From NCBI RefSeq assembly GCF_958450345.1, contig NC_088781.1, positions 117,130,431 through 117,194,430 of the forward strand: 64,000 nucleotides of DNA, read 5' to 3'. The position numbers and the translations under genes are program-made. Each line of letters begins with the position of its first letter. Within the stretch, counting starts at the first letter, position 1. Below, piece by piece: positions 10,866-22,625 of this stretch. The notes beneath the pieces are model-generated. The model saw only the letters and a program-made list of their open reading frames with translations, did not search any database and was not told where the DNA came from. This DNA comes from Calliphora vicina. Its lineage: Eukaryota > Arthropoda > Insecta > Diptera > Calliphoridae.

Positions 10866-12116
10866 GGTAAGTAATAGACGAACAAGAATTTGAATGCTTA
10901 ATAAAATCAATTGAAAATAATAGTACAACCAAAATTCAAAAGAGTTTTGAAAACTTTGATCGAATTTCTGTTTTATAATCTTTTAAAATGTTGCTATTTT
11001 ATGCCTTTAAACAAGGAGACTGTATTAAATAATTAATCTCCACGTTTAGTGACCTTTTAATTTTCCGATTCCTTAAAAACGAAAACAAAATAATTCAATA
11101 ATGAAAATTACACAAAGATGCTTACAATAGAACTGTCTTACAATAAGTTGAAAAGGCTGTATTAAATATATAAAAAAGGTCCTAGCAATAAAAAGGAAAT
11201 GTAACAAAAGGACATTTAATAATCATGTTTAAATGAATATAATTGTCAGTATATTTGTTATTGGTTTAAAAATATATTCAATGCCTTACACCAACCAATA
11301 CCAAACCAAAAGCAATGTGGATGGATCCTTACAAATTCACAGTACATACTTATATTCATACATCCTTATACATATAATGAAAAAGCTTTAAAGCTTATTC
11401 AAGTGAATAATGATGACAATCATACTTTTTGATGATGAAAATGAAAAGAAAATGTTGGAAAAAAGTGGCAAAAACGAAAAAAAAAATTGTATGTTAAATA
11501 TGATGGTTGTATTTTTTTCCTTTCTTTATTAAAGTGATAAAGATGGCGTTTTTCCTTCGTTCGCCTTTATAAATTTGTCTGTCAGTATTGTTTGTTTGTT
11601 GACTGATGTTTGTGTTACCAATTGCAAGTGATGTAGATTTTAAGCATTTGCTTGATACCCATCATCATCAGGAGCTGTATGAAGCAGTAGAAACATAAAC
11701 CTCATACTTCCTTTTTATTTGGCTTGCGTTGACATGCAAAGCAAATAAGTTATTATGGGAAAATATAACATGATGAACATATTTTCTTTTTATTTTTTTT
11801 TTGTCGTGGTATTTATGATTTGTTACTTTTTTGAGTACATAATTTTTGCGGTATAGAAGTGTAGAGTTCTTTGTGGGGTTTGCAACACTTGTAGGATTTT
11901 GCTTAATGACTATTAATTGCCTTCAGCATTACATAGTGCTTAGCTATATTTCTTAAACTAAATTGTAAAGTTCATAACTCCATTTATTCCACAAAGATCT
12001 TTTAGCAAAATCTGAAATTCTCATACATTTAATAGAGTTCAAAATCAATTTTTGTGAAAAATCAATAAAAATCAAAAGCTGATTAAAAGTTCTATAAGAT
12101 CTAATGATTTCTAATA
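10866..12116. other. Non-coding stretch
   Basis: No gene or recognised repeat. About 11540-11740 is less AT-rich and holds CATCATCATCAGGAGC-type sequence, but nothing identifies it. If the dsf reading is right this lies inside a dsf intron. Confidence 0.5.
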
Positions 12117-13535
12117 TCGGGTGACTTAAAAATGCGGGATTTACAATATATTGCGCTTCTTTTGAAAGCGGTTTTTGTTTTTAATAACTTATATGTCATT
12201 TTAAAGGGTACATATCTCTCATTAATTCTCACTTTGTGTAAACAACAAAGTTTTTTTGCTTCCAAAATTTCGAAAAGCGTCATATGCGGGATGTTTTGCT
12301 TTACTTCTTTAATTTGAAAAAAGGTGCCACTGAAGCACACCGATTGCTCACTGAAGCTTATGGTAAATGTGTTCCATCGGTTTCAATGTGAGAGATATGG
12401 TTTGTTATTTTCATACACGAAAGGCAAAGATTGCCCAGACCAGCCGAAAAAGTTTGAAGGCATTACTTCAGGAAGATTGCTTTCAAACTCAACAAGAGCT
12501 TGCAAAATCATTGGGAGCTATTCAAGCAGCAATTGCAAAACTGCAGCTGAATTCATCCAAAAGCAGGGAATATGAATTGAAGCCGAGAGACCTTGAAATA
12601 CGATTTTGTTTGTCTGAAATGCTGCTTGAACGCTATAAAAGGAAAATAATTTTTGCACCGCATCATTACTTGCGATGAACAATGGAACCATTACGATAAC
12701 CCGAAGCGTAAGAGATCGTACGTGAAGCCAGGATCGATATCGATACCAAAGCCAAATATCCATGGGGCTTAAGTAAGTCTCTGTATTTGGTGGAAGCAAA
12801 GGATCGTATCTATAATGAGCTGCTGAAATCTGACCAGACCTGTACCGAATGCAACTGATTCCTTTGAATGGAGAATTGTCCCAGTATTCAACCAAAAGCA
12901 GAGAAATTGGGTACCATACAAGTTGAAGCCCAGAGACGTTGAAATACGATTTTGCATACCCGAAATGTTGCTTGAACGCTATAAAAGAATATAATTTTTG
13001 CACCGAATCATTACTGGCGATGAAAAATGAATCCATTATGATAACCCGAAGTTTAAGAGATAGTACATGAATCCAGGCCAACCCGTCGAAGCGATACCAA
13101 AGTCAAATATCCATGGCGCGTAGGTAATTCTCTGTATTGGTTGGGAGCAAAAGGGTCTTATCTATTATCAGCTGCTGCAATCAGAACAGACCATCACGAG
13201 GAACCTATAACGAACGCAACTGATTCGTTTGAAGCAAACATTGGCCGAAAAACGCAACTTGTTAAATAATATTTAGAATGAAGTGGTTGGGAAGTTTTGC
13301 CTCACCCGTTTACTATTTGTTTCGATCGATGCAGAATGCTCTCTCTGGGATACGTTTCACTTTGGAACAGAGTATCTCAAATTGTCTTGATTCGTTCTTC
13401 GCCTGAAAAGATGAGCAGTTCTTTTAGCTCGGAATCCATATGTTTCCAGAAAGATGGGAAATGGTCACAGTAAACAATGGCCAATACTTTGAATAACATT
13501 TGAAAAAATCCCGCAGTTTTAAGTCATACACCCAA
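12117..13535 (+). mobile_element. Degenerate mariner element with an internal duplication
   Basis: Inverted ends match: left GGGTGACTTAAAAATGCGGG, right (inverted) GGGTGTATGACTTAAAACTG. TA lies outside each end (12115-12116 and 13536-13537). The body encodes broken mariner transposase: FNLKKGATEAHRLLTEAYGK and CVPSVSM for the N-terminal helix-turn-helix, then LLERYKRK and FAPHHYLR matching the canonical RYKRKSFLHRIVTGDEKW region, and later LGAKGSYLL. Many frameshifts and stops make it non-functional. The segment about 12560-12775 recurs at about 12925-13120. A relative lies at 16202-18800 and a fragment at 30515-30640. Confidence 0.85.
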
Positions 13536-13549
13536 TACATTCTGTTAAA

Positions 13550-14500
13550 AATCTATTAATTTTTGCGTGAATCAGTTCAGTTCCTAGACTCTCAATTTCA
13601 GTAAATATCGTTGTTATTCTGATTATTTCTGACTGAAACCTAACAAGAGTTTGAATAGACCATTTGACAATATCGATAATATTTAATTCGCCACAATTAT
13701 AAAGTTCATTTTCGTCATAATGAAAAGCTATTGTCTTGAAATATTGGCTCATGTTTATATGAAAATAGGCCACCATTCGACTGAACGTTCGGTTCGGTTT
13801 CCGAATTCGGCAAAAAGTGACGTTCGATCTATGTACGACATTCGTAAACATTTTGGCCGATATTATCTGAAATAATAAGAACGAAGTATCTTTGATCAGA
13901 AATACAGAAAATTTCTGATCAACAGAACATTTTTAGTTAAATGAGGCTTTTTCAAAAGGATGGAAATAGCTAGACTTAGAATTTTATAAGGGCCTACCAC
14001 CAATATTTTTATGTGAATGACGAAATCAACATACCTCCCCATCTTTTAGGGGACATAAAATTGCGTTAAAAGAAATTCGCTTTTGAATATGATTGAACAG
14101 ATTTATGATGCACTTTGATCTCTTCTTGAGACCTCGACACACGTTGTTTGATGGCAATAAAAATACGTTATTGGGTTGTAAAATACAATCTTTATGATCT
14201 ATCGATCTGTGAGAGCTCGCGAAAAAGGAGCAGTTGTTATTATGAATGGTCTCTACTTTCACTTATGTACCGAGCTGTCCATGCATACAAATGACTGTTG
14301 CACGATGTAATTTTTGTTCTTTTTCTCCATTACCCCACTTGGGGGCATTTGGCTTCCACGAAGCATCTCTTATACGAATTGTTGCAGTTGTTTTTCGCGT
14401 ATTTCCCATGTAGATTGCACTGTCCTAATTATTGGAGTATCGTGCGTATCCATGTACGATGTTGCCATTAAATTCATTGTTATTCTTTGTATCAGTTTAA
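13550..14500. other. Stretch without a recognised gene
   Basis: Short open frames on both strands (for example 13519-13851 minus, 14026-14262 minus, 14314-14520 plus) have no recognisable motif. The sequence is less AT-rich than its surroundings and may be decayed retroelement coding DNA. Confidence 0.4.
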
Positions 14501-14695
14501 ACGGTTGTTGTTCCAGCTAAGTAGATGATTGGTCTGCTGTAGTGAGTCTTCGGATACATGTATGATGTTGCCATAAGGATTCAATCGATTGTTATTATTG
14601 CCTTGTGTCAGTTTCGTTAATCGGTTGTTGTTCCAGCTAAGTAGATGATTGGTCTGCTGTAGCTGGTCCAGGGTAATGGTGCTGCCATCTGTATT
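14497..14695 (-). repeat. Tandemly duplicated 120-bp segment with an open minus-strand frame
   Basis: The same block (ccagctaagtagatgattgg and its neighbours) occurs at about 14513 and 14633. On the minus strand an uninterrupted frame of about 66 codons (roughly 14693-14497) spans both. It contains LQQTNHLLSWNNNRL twice, separated so that the repeat is 40 residues, with the linker TKLTQGNNNNRLNPYGNIIH. The frame then stops. A TCTAG just before it could be a splice acceptor. The protein is not recognised: it could be decayed gag-like sequence or an old exon. Confidence 0.45.
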
Positions 14696-14699
14696 TGCC

Positions 14700-16130
14700 T
14701 AGAATCAACGCCCTCTGTGTATTTGGTATAGTGGAGGAGGTTAATTTTAAAAACTCGAAAATAATGATTTTAATTTTTCGTCCTATGCCAGGGATCGAAC
14801 CTGGGGTGTTTGGCTTGCTTATATATACTTGGATTGCTTATAACAAGAAACTCTCTATAAAACTTTTATTAGAGACGGAGAAGAGATTTCGAAGATTATG
14901 TCAGTATTAACAGGAAATTGAATTGTCGGTACAGATGCAAACGGACTTTGATTTTCTTTAAAAAGAGTTTATGGAAATTAGGAACCATATTTTCATCTTA
15001 TGCCCAGCTCTTTGTGCTATAAGGCACAAAATCTTGCTCAAACATATATTAGAAGTATCAAGCATATCAGGAACTACACATCATCAGACCTTATGATACA
15101 TCTTAATGCATCAGGTTGGATACACACGAATTTGGTCGATTTTTTGGCTTGTATGTAGGGTACCATAAATTCATCTTAGTCATACAATTCCCTTCAAACC
15201 CCCACCATCAAACCAATGTCACTTTACGCGACGTCTCCATACATTTCTTGAGCTTATAATAAATGTTGGTAAATGTTTGGTATTCAAGTGGTTTTATGCT
15301 AATAGCATTCTCAACATCATCAACATCTTTCAAACAATATGAACGTTACAACTTCTTTTTATACAGTTTTACAACAGCAGCCAGTATAAAAAAATAAAAA
15401 ATGGTATTTTGACATTTTTAAAAAGGCGAATAACAGAAAGTGGGGGTCATAACAAATTATGATGACACATTTAATGGTATTTGTACAAGCATTTGTTAAA
15501 AAATGTCTCTCTTTCTCTCTATCTCTCTGCAGTATGTAGTTTACCTTCTTTTTTAAGGATTTACGCGTTATTTTTATTATGTTTATTTTTTTGCTTTCAA
15601 ATAAGTAGGATTTATTTAAATGTATCTTTTGGTAAATGATTTGCAGTGTAAAATATGTGGAAGAAGAGGACTCTTAGAAGTTATACAATTACTACATCAA
15701 CGGTTGAAAAGTGATGTCAAATGATGGGTGAAATTATCTTGATAAACAGTTTCAGGGATTAAGTTAATAAAGATGTTTAATGTCTGCTCAATTCAAATGG
15801 TTTTAAAATCTATTTATAGATTGAAAGATTAATTATTTGATCTGGATATAATAGAGTGTAGGTGGGTGGTGAAGGGAGAGGATTGATTTTGTTAGAATTA
15901 TTTATTTGTTGCATGGTTTTTCAGTAGAATTATTATATATCAGGTTTGATATGTCATTAAGTTATAAAAGAATTTAACTAAGTAAATTGTACCAAACTTT
16001 GCACTGTGCTAATAACTTTGTAACTTTTAAACTACTGGTCAAATTTCTTTGAAATTTGTAAACTCTCTACAGGAAGAGTTGAATTTTCAGAATATTGTCT
16101 TTGGGAATATGAGAGGATTTTACTAATATC
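14700..16130. other. Non-coding stretch
   Basis: No gene is recognised. Near 14786 ccagggatcgaacctgg is a T-arm-like palindrome on the minus strand, but the rest of a tRNA is absent. A short CT-rich microsatellite lies near 15505-15530. Confidence 0.5.
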
Positions 16131-17067
16131 TTAAATTTTGAAAATCTTTAACATTCAATTTCGGAATTACATTTATTTTTTTGATGAAATTCGAATTTTT
16201 ATTTTGGTGTATGAATTAAAAATGCTGGATTTTTTAAATGTTTAGCTTTTATTTTGAAACATTTGTACAATATAAATTTATTTAAAGTATTGGTCATTAT
16301 TAGCTATGACTTTTTCTCATCTTTCTGGCAACATATGGATTCCGAGCCAAAATAACTGCTCAACTTTTTATACCAAAATCGAATCAAGCCAATATCAGAT
16401 GCTTTGTTCCAATGTAAAGAGTATCCCAGAGAGAGCGTTCTTGATCGACCCAAAATAATAGTAGTTTTACGGTGCATGATCTGGAATATAAAGCGGGTAC
16501 TTCCCAACTTCATTCCAAATACTTTTGAACAGGTATTGCAACATGTTGCCGAGTCTTGTCATGATGGAATATTATGATTACCCCATTGCTCGCTTCAAAC
16601 GAATCAGAGCTCATAATAGATAAGAAAATTTTGCTTTCACCAAGTTCAGATAATTTTCTTAGCTTCATGGTAATCGCTTCGGGTAATCGTAATGGATCCA
16701 ATTTTCATAGCAAGAAATGATTCGGTGCAAAAATAATTTTCTTTTATAGCGTTCAAACAGCATTTGAGATATACCAAGGTCGGACGGCTTCAATTCATAT
16801 GGTACCCAATTTTCCTGCTTTTGATTTTGCAAGCTCTTGTAGAGTATGCCAACAATCTTCATGGAATAATGCCTCCAATTCTTGGACTTTAAACTTTTTT
16901 GGCTGACCAGGTCGAACAAACCATCTCTCGCACATTGAAACCGATGGAACACACTCACCATAAGCTTCGGTGAGCAATCGGAGTTCTTCTAAAGCAAAAC
17001 TTCCCGCATATAACGCTTTGTTGGCACAAAATTCGACATTTTCGAAGCAAAAATAAACGTTATTTAT

Positions 17068-18481
17068 TAGGGTATTCGAATTATTCGATTTTTCTCTTGT
17101 TCGAATAAAACGAATAATTCGAATAAGAGATTTTAATTTGTTCGAATAATTCGATCACACGTTTAAAATTAATAGAATTATTCGAATAATTTTAATTTTT
17201 TTAAAAAAGTAAAGAATGTAGTTTTGATTTCGGTTTTTTAATTTTTTATTGTTAAAGAAAAACAACAAATGACGTTAAGTTAACAATTCAAGTATTGATA
17301 ATGGTAAAAAACATTCGAAAACAAAGTCCATTATTAAATTTTCAACAAAAATATTCTGATCAGATTAACTCCCGAACAATCTACAAAACAATTGACTAGC
17401 AAACCCTTTAGTTTCCGTTTGGAGCTATGCTTTACAAAATTTGAGCTAGTTGGACATGATCCTGAATTCAAATACAATATAAACGTCTTAAGAACTTGGT
17501 TATTTTGAAGTCAGGCAGTGCATGATTGACGCATTTACAAATACGCAAAAAGTTGATTACCATGTTAGACAAAGATGTTCAACCATGTTCAACATCATGT
17601 ATAAGACGAACCCCATGCTTTTCTTGCAACAAAACGTTAGTTTGCAATATTTGTGTTTATCATTCGATTTATTAAATATTTTGCAACACTTACTTACGTA
17701 CTCGGTTAATAACATCACTTATATACATATATTTTAAGATCATGGCCTTCATCTATTTCAATGTAATCATTATAAATGTCAACCTCAATATCACTTTCGA
17801 CGACCGTTTCAAAATCACATTCTCCATCACATTCAACTCCACTTTAATCTAAGTTAAAATTTTGATTATTAATTACGATTCTTCAAATATTTCGCCAGCT
17901 AAATAACAAATATTTTATTCCGTACCTTTTATTTTCATTGGTTCAAGTCCTAAGTTAAAAATTTTGAAAGATTTGTTTTTAGAATTGTAACTTCTTGCAG
18001 TAATATTTATATATTTATAGAAGGAGCTATCGGAACACTCATATACAGTGATCAAAAGCCCCTTTGTCTTTAGTTATTTGTTGAATTTCAGAAACAATTG
18101 CCCAATTCACAATTGGTGTCGTAGCGTTGTATCGTTGTATGTCGTAATTTTTTTTATTAATGTTTTGTTTTTGTTTCGAAAAATTTGTTTGAAAAATATT
18201 TATGACATACAACGCTACAACACTACGACATCAATTGTGAATTGGGCTAATAAAATTTTTGTGAGTCATTATTATTTATTTAAATTTGAAATTATGAAAA
18301 ATTTTAAGCAATTTAATAAATTTAAATATATATGAACATTTATTCGTTTTATTCGATTATTCTACATAAAATTGTTCGAATTATTCGTTATTCGAAAATG
18401 GCCATTTTTAGATTGTTCGAATAATTATTCGTTAGAAATTATTCGATTAATCGAACGATCATTAGTCGAATGAATACCCTA
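17068..18481. mobile_element. hAT element, 1414 bp, inserted in a mariner
   Basis: The left end TAGGGTATTCGAATTATTCG and the right end (inverted) TAGGGTATTCATTCGACTAA are terminal inverted repeats. The target duplication TTATTTAT is exact (17060-17067 and 18482-18489). Subterminal regions are full of short attcgaat motifs. On the minus strand near 17870-17750 an acidic frame (FETVVESDIEVDIYNDYIEI) could be a scrap of protein, but no hAT domain is recognised, so it is probably non-autonomous. Confidence 0.85.
18100..18246. mobile_element. Foldback MITE inside the hAT element
   Basis: The arms gcccaattcacaattggtgt (from 18100) and, inverted, gcccaattcacaattgatgt (to 18246) pair over about 45 bp with few mismatches. 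The loop is about 55 bp of AT-rich DNA. No clear target duplication was defined. Confidence 0.75.
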
Positions 18482-18509
18482 TTATTTATACTGTAATGTT
18501 CAATAACTA

Positions 18510-18687
18510 ATGCCCGTAATTTCAACAAATAGGTATCTACGTTGTAAAATAACCAGTAGATAAATTTACCTAAACGGTAACTTGACATTGATTTCAAATC
18601 AATATCTACGGGTTAAAATTACCTAATATTTTTACTCCATAAGTAACTAAGCACTAATAGATATCTATTTGTTGAAATTACGGGCAT
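18510..18687. mobile_element. Foldback MITE inside the mariner
   Basis: Terminal arms atgcccgtaatttcaacaaa (18510 on) and the inverse ending acgggcat at 18687 pair over about 28 bp with one mismatch. Flanks contain taact on both sides, which may be a short target duplication with an ambiguous phase. Confidence 0.75.
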
Positions 18688-18889
18688 AACTGGGAATAAA
18701 TGAGAGATATTTACCTTTCAAAATGACATATAAGTTATTAAAAACAAAAACCAGATACGCCATCTATTGTAAATCCATGATTTTCAGGTCATCCAGCCAA
18801 TAATTTCTTAGGTTTTGAAAATGTTTAACACTCAATTTCTGAATTGCATCTTTTTAATCAATGAAAATCAAAATTTCACTTTGATTACT

Positions 18890-19980
18890 TTATGTTTAGT
18901 TCAATAAGACCTCAAATCATGTTTGTATCTATAAACTTCTCAACAAACCAAATTTTCCAAAAATGTTCCCAAAAATTTGTTACAAATTTATGTAATCATC
19001 TGCAACATTTCTCACACAAACACCAAATTCAAGCTAAATTTACAAATATAAAAACTATGCACAAAAACGACCCAAAATTAATAAAGAAAAAGCCGAAAAC
19101 AAAAACATTTCAAATCTAATTAGCAGCTCATTATGCTTGTGAATTTTTTGCTCCAAATTTTCACTACTTCAGCAGGAGGGTGAAAAAATAAAGGCAAAAA
19201 TTAGTCAAGAAAAAAAAACCCACACACAAAAATCCATATTGACCGATTTAGCAAAGCTAATCAATTAATTAAGCGTGGATGAATAAAAACAAAAACCAAG
19301 AAAGGAAAAACCCGAAAGACTAAAGAACACAAAAGAAAAAAGCCACGCATCATTATTAGTATTACAGAGAGAGAGAGAGAGTGGGGTCAGCAAGGATGTT
19401 TCAGGATGATGATGATGATGCTGAAAGAACACGCAATTCTCTACTCAATGTCAAAACAAATTGTTTTCAATACAACCAAAAGACCAAAAAGCAAAAATGT
19501 CAGAATTTTATGCTAAGAGTTGTGGGTCTGTCAGATGGAGGTGGTAGAATGTGGGGTATGTTTTAACGATAGTTTTCTGGATAGTGTTTTATAGGGAAAC
19601 CAACAGTAATATTACTCTATAGGAGCTATAGAAACTAAAGCAGAGAAATTAATGACAGGAATACATGTCAGTTTGGTAAGATAAACATTAGCAGCCGTAT
19701 CAGTTATTTAAAGGAAGGGAATCTAAAGGATATGAGCCAAACATTAACAAAATTTATTGGAAAAGTCAGACCAAATATCATTTCACAGAGGAGTTATGAA
19801 TAATAAATGAATGGATAAATGAAACAGTACTAAGGACCGCCAATTTCAGTGATTGATCCTTATACTTCAGATATAAAGGGTTTTTCAACAGGGACGCTAC
19901 AAAAATATACCGATAGGAACAGCAAACGACGCCATATTTTTTGCCGCTCTTTTGACATTTCTCTTCAGTAGGGTTTGCCA
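18890..19980. other. Non-coding stretch with a GA microsatellite
   Basis: A (GA)n run lies at about 19367-19382 and a GAT run at about 19404-19421. No gene is recognised. The open frames here are lysine-rich translations of A-rich DNA. Confidence 0.5.
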
Positions 19981-19984
19981 TTTC

Positions 19985-20700
19985 ATGATGGAAAGATATA
20001 CGAGCCAACAACGAGTCGAAATTATTAAAATTTACTACCGAAATTCGGAGTCAGTGGCCTCAACGTTAAGAGCGGATTTTGATCGAAAAATCATCTTCGG
20101 CTCATTTCTGGCTGAATGGCTTCGTCAATAAGCACAATATACGTTATTGGTCAGACAGCAATCCACACGTACTCCATGAGTCATCATTGCATCCCGAAAA
20201 ATTACGGTTTGGTGCGGTTTATGGGCCGGCGGCGTCATTGGGCCGTACTTCTTCCGTGATGATCAAGACCGGCACGTTACTGTGAATGGGAATCGCTACC
20301 GTTCAATGATAACAGAATATTTTTGACCCCAATTGGATGATATGGACTTGGACGGCGCCACAAGCCACACAGCGAATGTCACAATCAATTTATTGGAAAC
20401 CAAGTTTGGAGAACGTGTTATCTCACGAAATGGTCCAGTCGATTTGATGCCGTTAGACTATTTCCTGTGGGGCTACGTCAAGTCTATGGTCTATGCCAAC
20501 AAGCCAGCGACGATTGATAAACTTCGTACGAATATCAAACTTGAAATTTCAGTATTATCGGCCGAATTATGCTTGAAAACCGTCGAAAATTGGATTCATC
20601 GTCTGGACTTCTGCAAGCGTGAACGTGGTGGCCATGCAAAAGAAATCGAGTTCCATACATAATGGAATCGAACGTACTTTCACAGGAATAAAGAATTTCA
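19985..20700 (+). pseudogene. Broken Tc1/mariner-superfamily transposase
   Basis: It begins with a typical N-terminus (MERYTSQQRVEIIKIYYR, about 19988-20042) and then jumps to the catalytic region. The frame at 20079-20285 has AHFWLNGFVNKHNIRYWSDS and LHPEKLRFGAVY. After a frameshift, 20333-20662 has DGATSHTANVTINLL, with the catalytic aspartate, then PLDYFLWGYVKSMVYANKP and ENWIHRLDFCKRERGGH at the C-terminus. The helix-turn-helix and the first catalytic aspartate region are deleted, and the FQQ before DGATSHT is missing. The element is dead. Length is well below the usual roughly 340-residue transposase. Confidence 0.85.
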
Positions 20701-20751
20701 TTGATATCCAAAACCGTTTTTGTTTTATTTAAAAAAAATAAGTTATTTAAT

Positions 20752-22625
20752 TATAACTAGTAAGAGAACTATATTTCGTTCTGCCAAATCTAATACACCC
20801 GTCACCAAGTCAATCGTGCAACCCCGCGGGGAGGTGTACTATCACCGCTTCTGTGGAATATGGCTATGAATGCCCTGCTGCTAAAAATGGATAGCAGAAG
20901 GATCAAAACAGTCGCGTATGCTGATGTTGCGGTATTAATATCTCGTAAATTTCTGGATACAATATCTAGTTGCAAAGTACCTTGGTATCATTCTAGATAA
21001 AATATTATCCTGGAATATCAACATTCAGAAAAGGATTAAAAAGGCCTATGTGGCCATATATGCTTGCAAAATGGCAATTGGTACTAACTGGGGTATTATG
21101 CCGAAGGATATCAATTGGATCTTGAAAGCAGTTGTTAAACCCATCTTGTTTTATGGAGTACTAGTTTGGTGGCACGCCTTGGAGAATGCTACTCACCGGA
21201 AGGCCTTTGAACGAGTTTTAAGGACTACATATTGCAGGCGCTATAAGGTCTACCTCCTCTAAGGCACTTTTTACTATTTCTCCAGTGGTTACCAGTTGTT
21301 CTGATGGTGATACAAATGTCTTTCAATTCTGCTGTGAGACTGTATGCTCTTCGTGGTCTGGTAAGGACCTTTAGCACTCTAATATACTGAATTACTATGG
21401 AAATATGCTGCATCGCAAAACCTTTTTCGTCATGAATTTCCATATTATAATCCCGAACAAGGATATATGACTGCGCGGACTCTTCTCTCCTGACGATGTC
21501 ATAAAACGGCTAATAAGACTTGTGGAGGTTTCTTTATTGAGAATTTTGGGACCAAAATATCTGGAGATATATGTATATTTACTGATAGCAAGGCTGCCAT
21601 TAACGGAATAGCGGGTTAACCGATAAATGTCGGGTATCCCTAAATGAGACAGCGAGACATTCTAGGATAACGCTTATATTGGTCCCTGGAAATCAGGGTA
21701 AGAGGCGATCGATCCCTTTTCTGGTATTTCCCTTGTAAAATGCAAGATGGTTGTACAGCAGAGAATATATGAGACTGCACAAAACCGGTGGACCAATGAA
21801 CCCTCCTGTGCTATAACGAAGTCGAGGACGAATCTACTTATGGAAATCCGTCGCAAGCAAATATGGCTAATTGTTTCCTTTATTACAGGACACTGTATAA
21901 TTGAGACACATGCTAGAAAATTGTGCCTACGGTACAACCACTGTAGAAGCTGTCATAATCAAGAAGAGGAGGAGACTGTGTCCCACCTATTCTACCAATG
22001 CCCGGCTCTGACAAACTTGTGGGAACGTATCCTCGGAATCTAAGATTTTTAAGACGAATCCACTTCTTCATCAGAGAATCCGCTTGGTTCACCTCGAAGA
22101 CAATGGACGTATTATAAATACCCTGGTGTTTATCTCTTGGGTATCACAATGGAATCAGTTTTTAAGGGACCCAAGTGAGCTGCTTGATGAGTGGCTGCCA
22201 TGGTACCTAACCTTCACCAAAGTTATCTTTAAGATAATGATTGAAAAGCATTTTTGCTAAAAAAAACATTTTAGGAGTAAACTGATTTTTGGTTGATAAT
22301 ACGTTTTTGGGTGAAAATATATTTTTCCCGATTTTGACCCATTGTCGGTACGAATTTCTGTGGCGTTATTTACGTCGTTGGAATTGTCTATCTGTAGAAA
22401 TAAATATTTTATATGTTAATGACTTACCAATTCAGATAAATATTAAAACAGGTAAAAATCGAGGTAGTCGTAGTTTTCTATTTATATCTCCGCCATTTGT
22501 GGACCTATTTTCCTATTTAAAAAATTGCTGATGTATCTATCATGTCTGTAAGTTATTTGGAGGCTTCGGAAAGATTATTTTAACATACAGATCGTGGATA
22601 TGGCACATATTCTTTATGGTGTCAA
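20752..22625 (+). mobile_element. Hairpin-ended dispersed repeat split by a LINE insertion
   Basis: The left piece (20752-20807) has ctagtaagagaactatattt and acacccgtcaccaa. The right piece (22207-22625) resumes with ccttcaccaaagttat and then runs through the conserved core (cgattttgacccattg, cgccatttgtggac). The tcaccaa segment is present on both sides, as expected for a target duplication created by the LINE at 20808-22206. The right end of the repeat is degenerate. Confidence 0.65.
20808..22206 (+). pseudogene. 5'-truncated R1/I-type LINE
   Basis: Fragments in order are GGVLSPLLWNMAMNALLLKM and VAYADVAVLISRK (reverse transcriptase; the YADD box has lost one D), then KAYVAIYACKMAIGTNWGIM and VVKPILFYGVLVWWHALEN (thumb region). 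A degraded RNase H region follows, then the C-terminal MEIRRKQIWLIVSFITGHCI and CRSCHNQEEEETVSHLFYQC with PALTNLW (21747-22043). This order is the same as in the LINE pieces at 42571-43144 and 51045-52400. Stops and shifts make it non-functional. It appears to be inserted in a dispersed repeat with a roughly 10-bp duplication. Confidence 0.85.

Larger units (their letters stand above)
16202..18800 (-). mobile_element. Second degenerate mariner, interrupted by three nested elements
   Basis: It is related to 12117-13535 but inverted. The ends ttttggtgtatgaattaaaa (left) and ttggctggatgacctgaaaa (right, inverted) lie next to TA. On the minus strand fragments of transposase can be read: SVSMCERWF and GQPKKFK near 16900, LFERYKRKLFLHRI near 16740, and RKTTIILGRS near 16450. 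Stops and frameshifts abound. A hAT element (17068-18481) and a foldback MITE (18510-18687) are inserted, and the hAT carries a further foldback (18100-18246). Similar 65-75 bp sequences flank the whole structure (16133-16200 and 18813-18885). Confidence 0.82.

Noticed and set aside
14780..14815. tRNA gene suggested by ccagggatcgaacctgg
   Set aside because: Only a T-arm-like stem is present. No paired acceptor, D or anticodon arms are visible on the minus strand.
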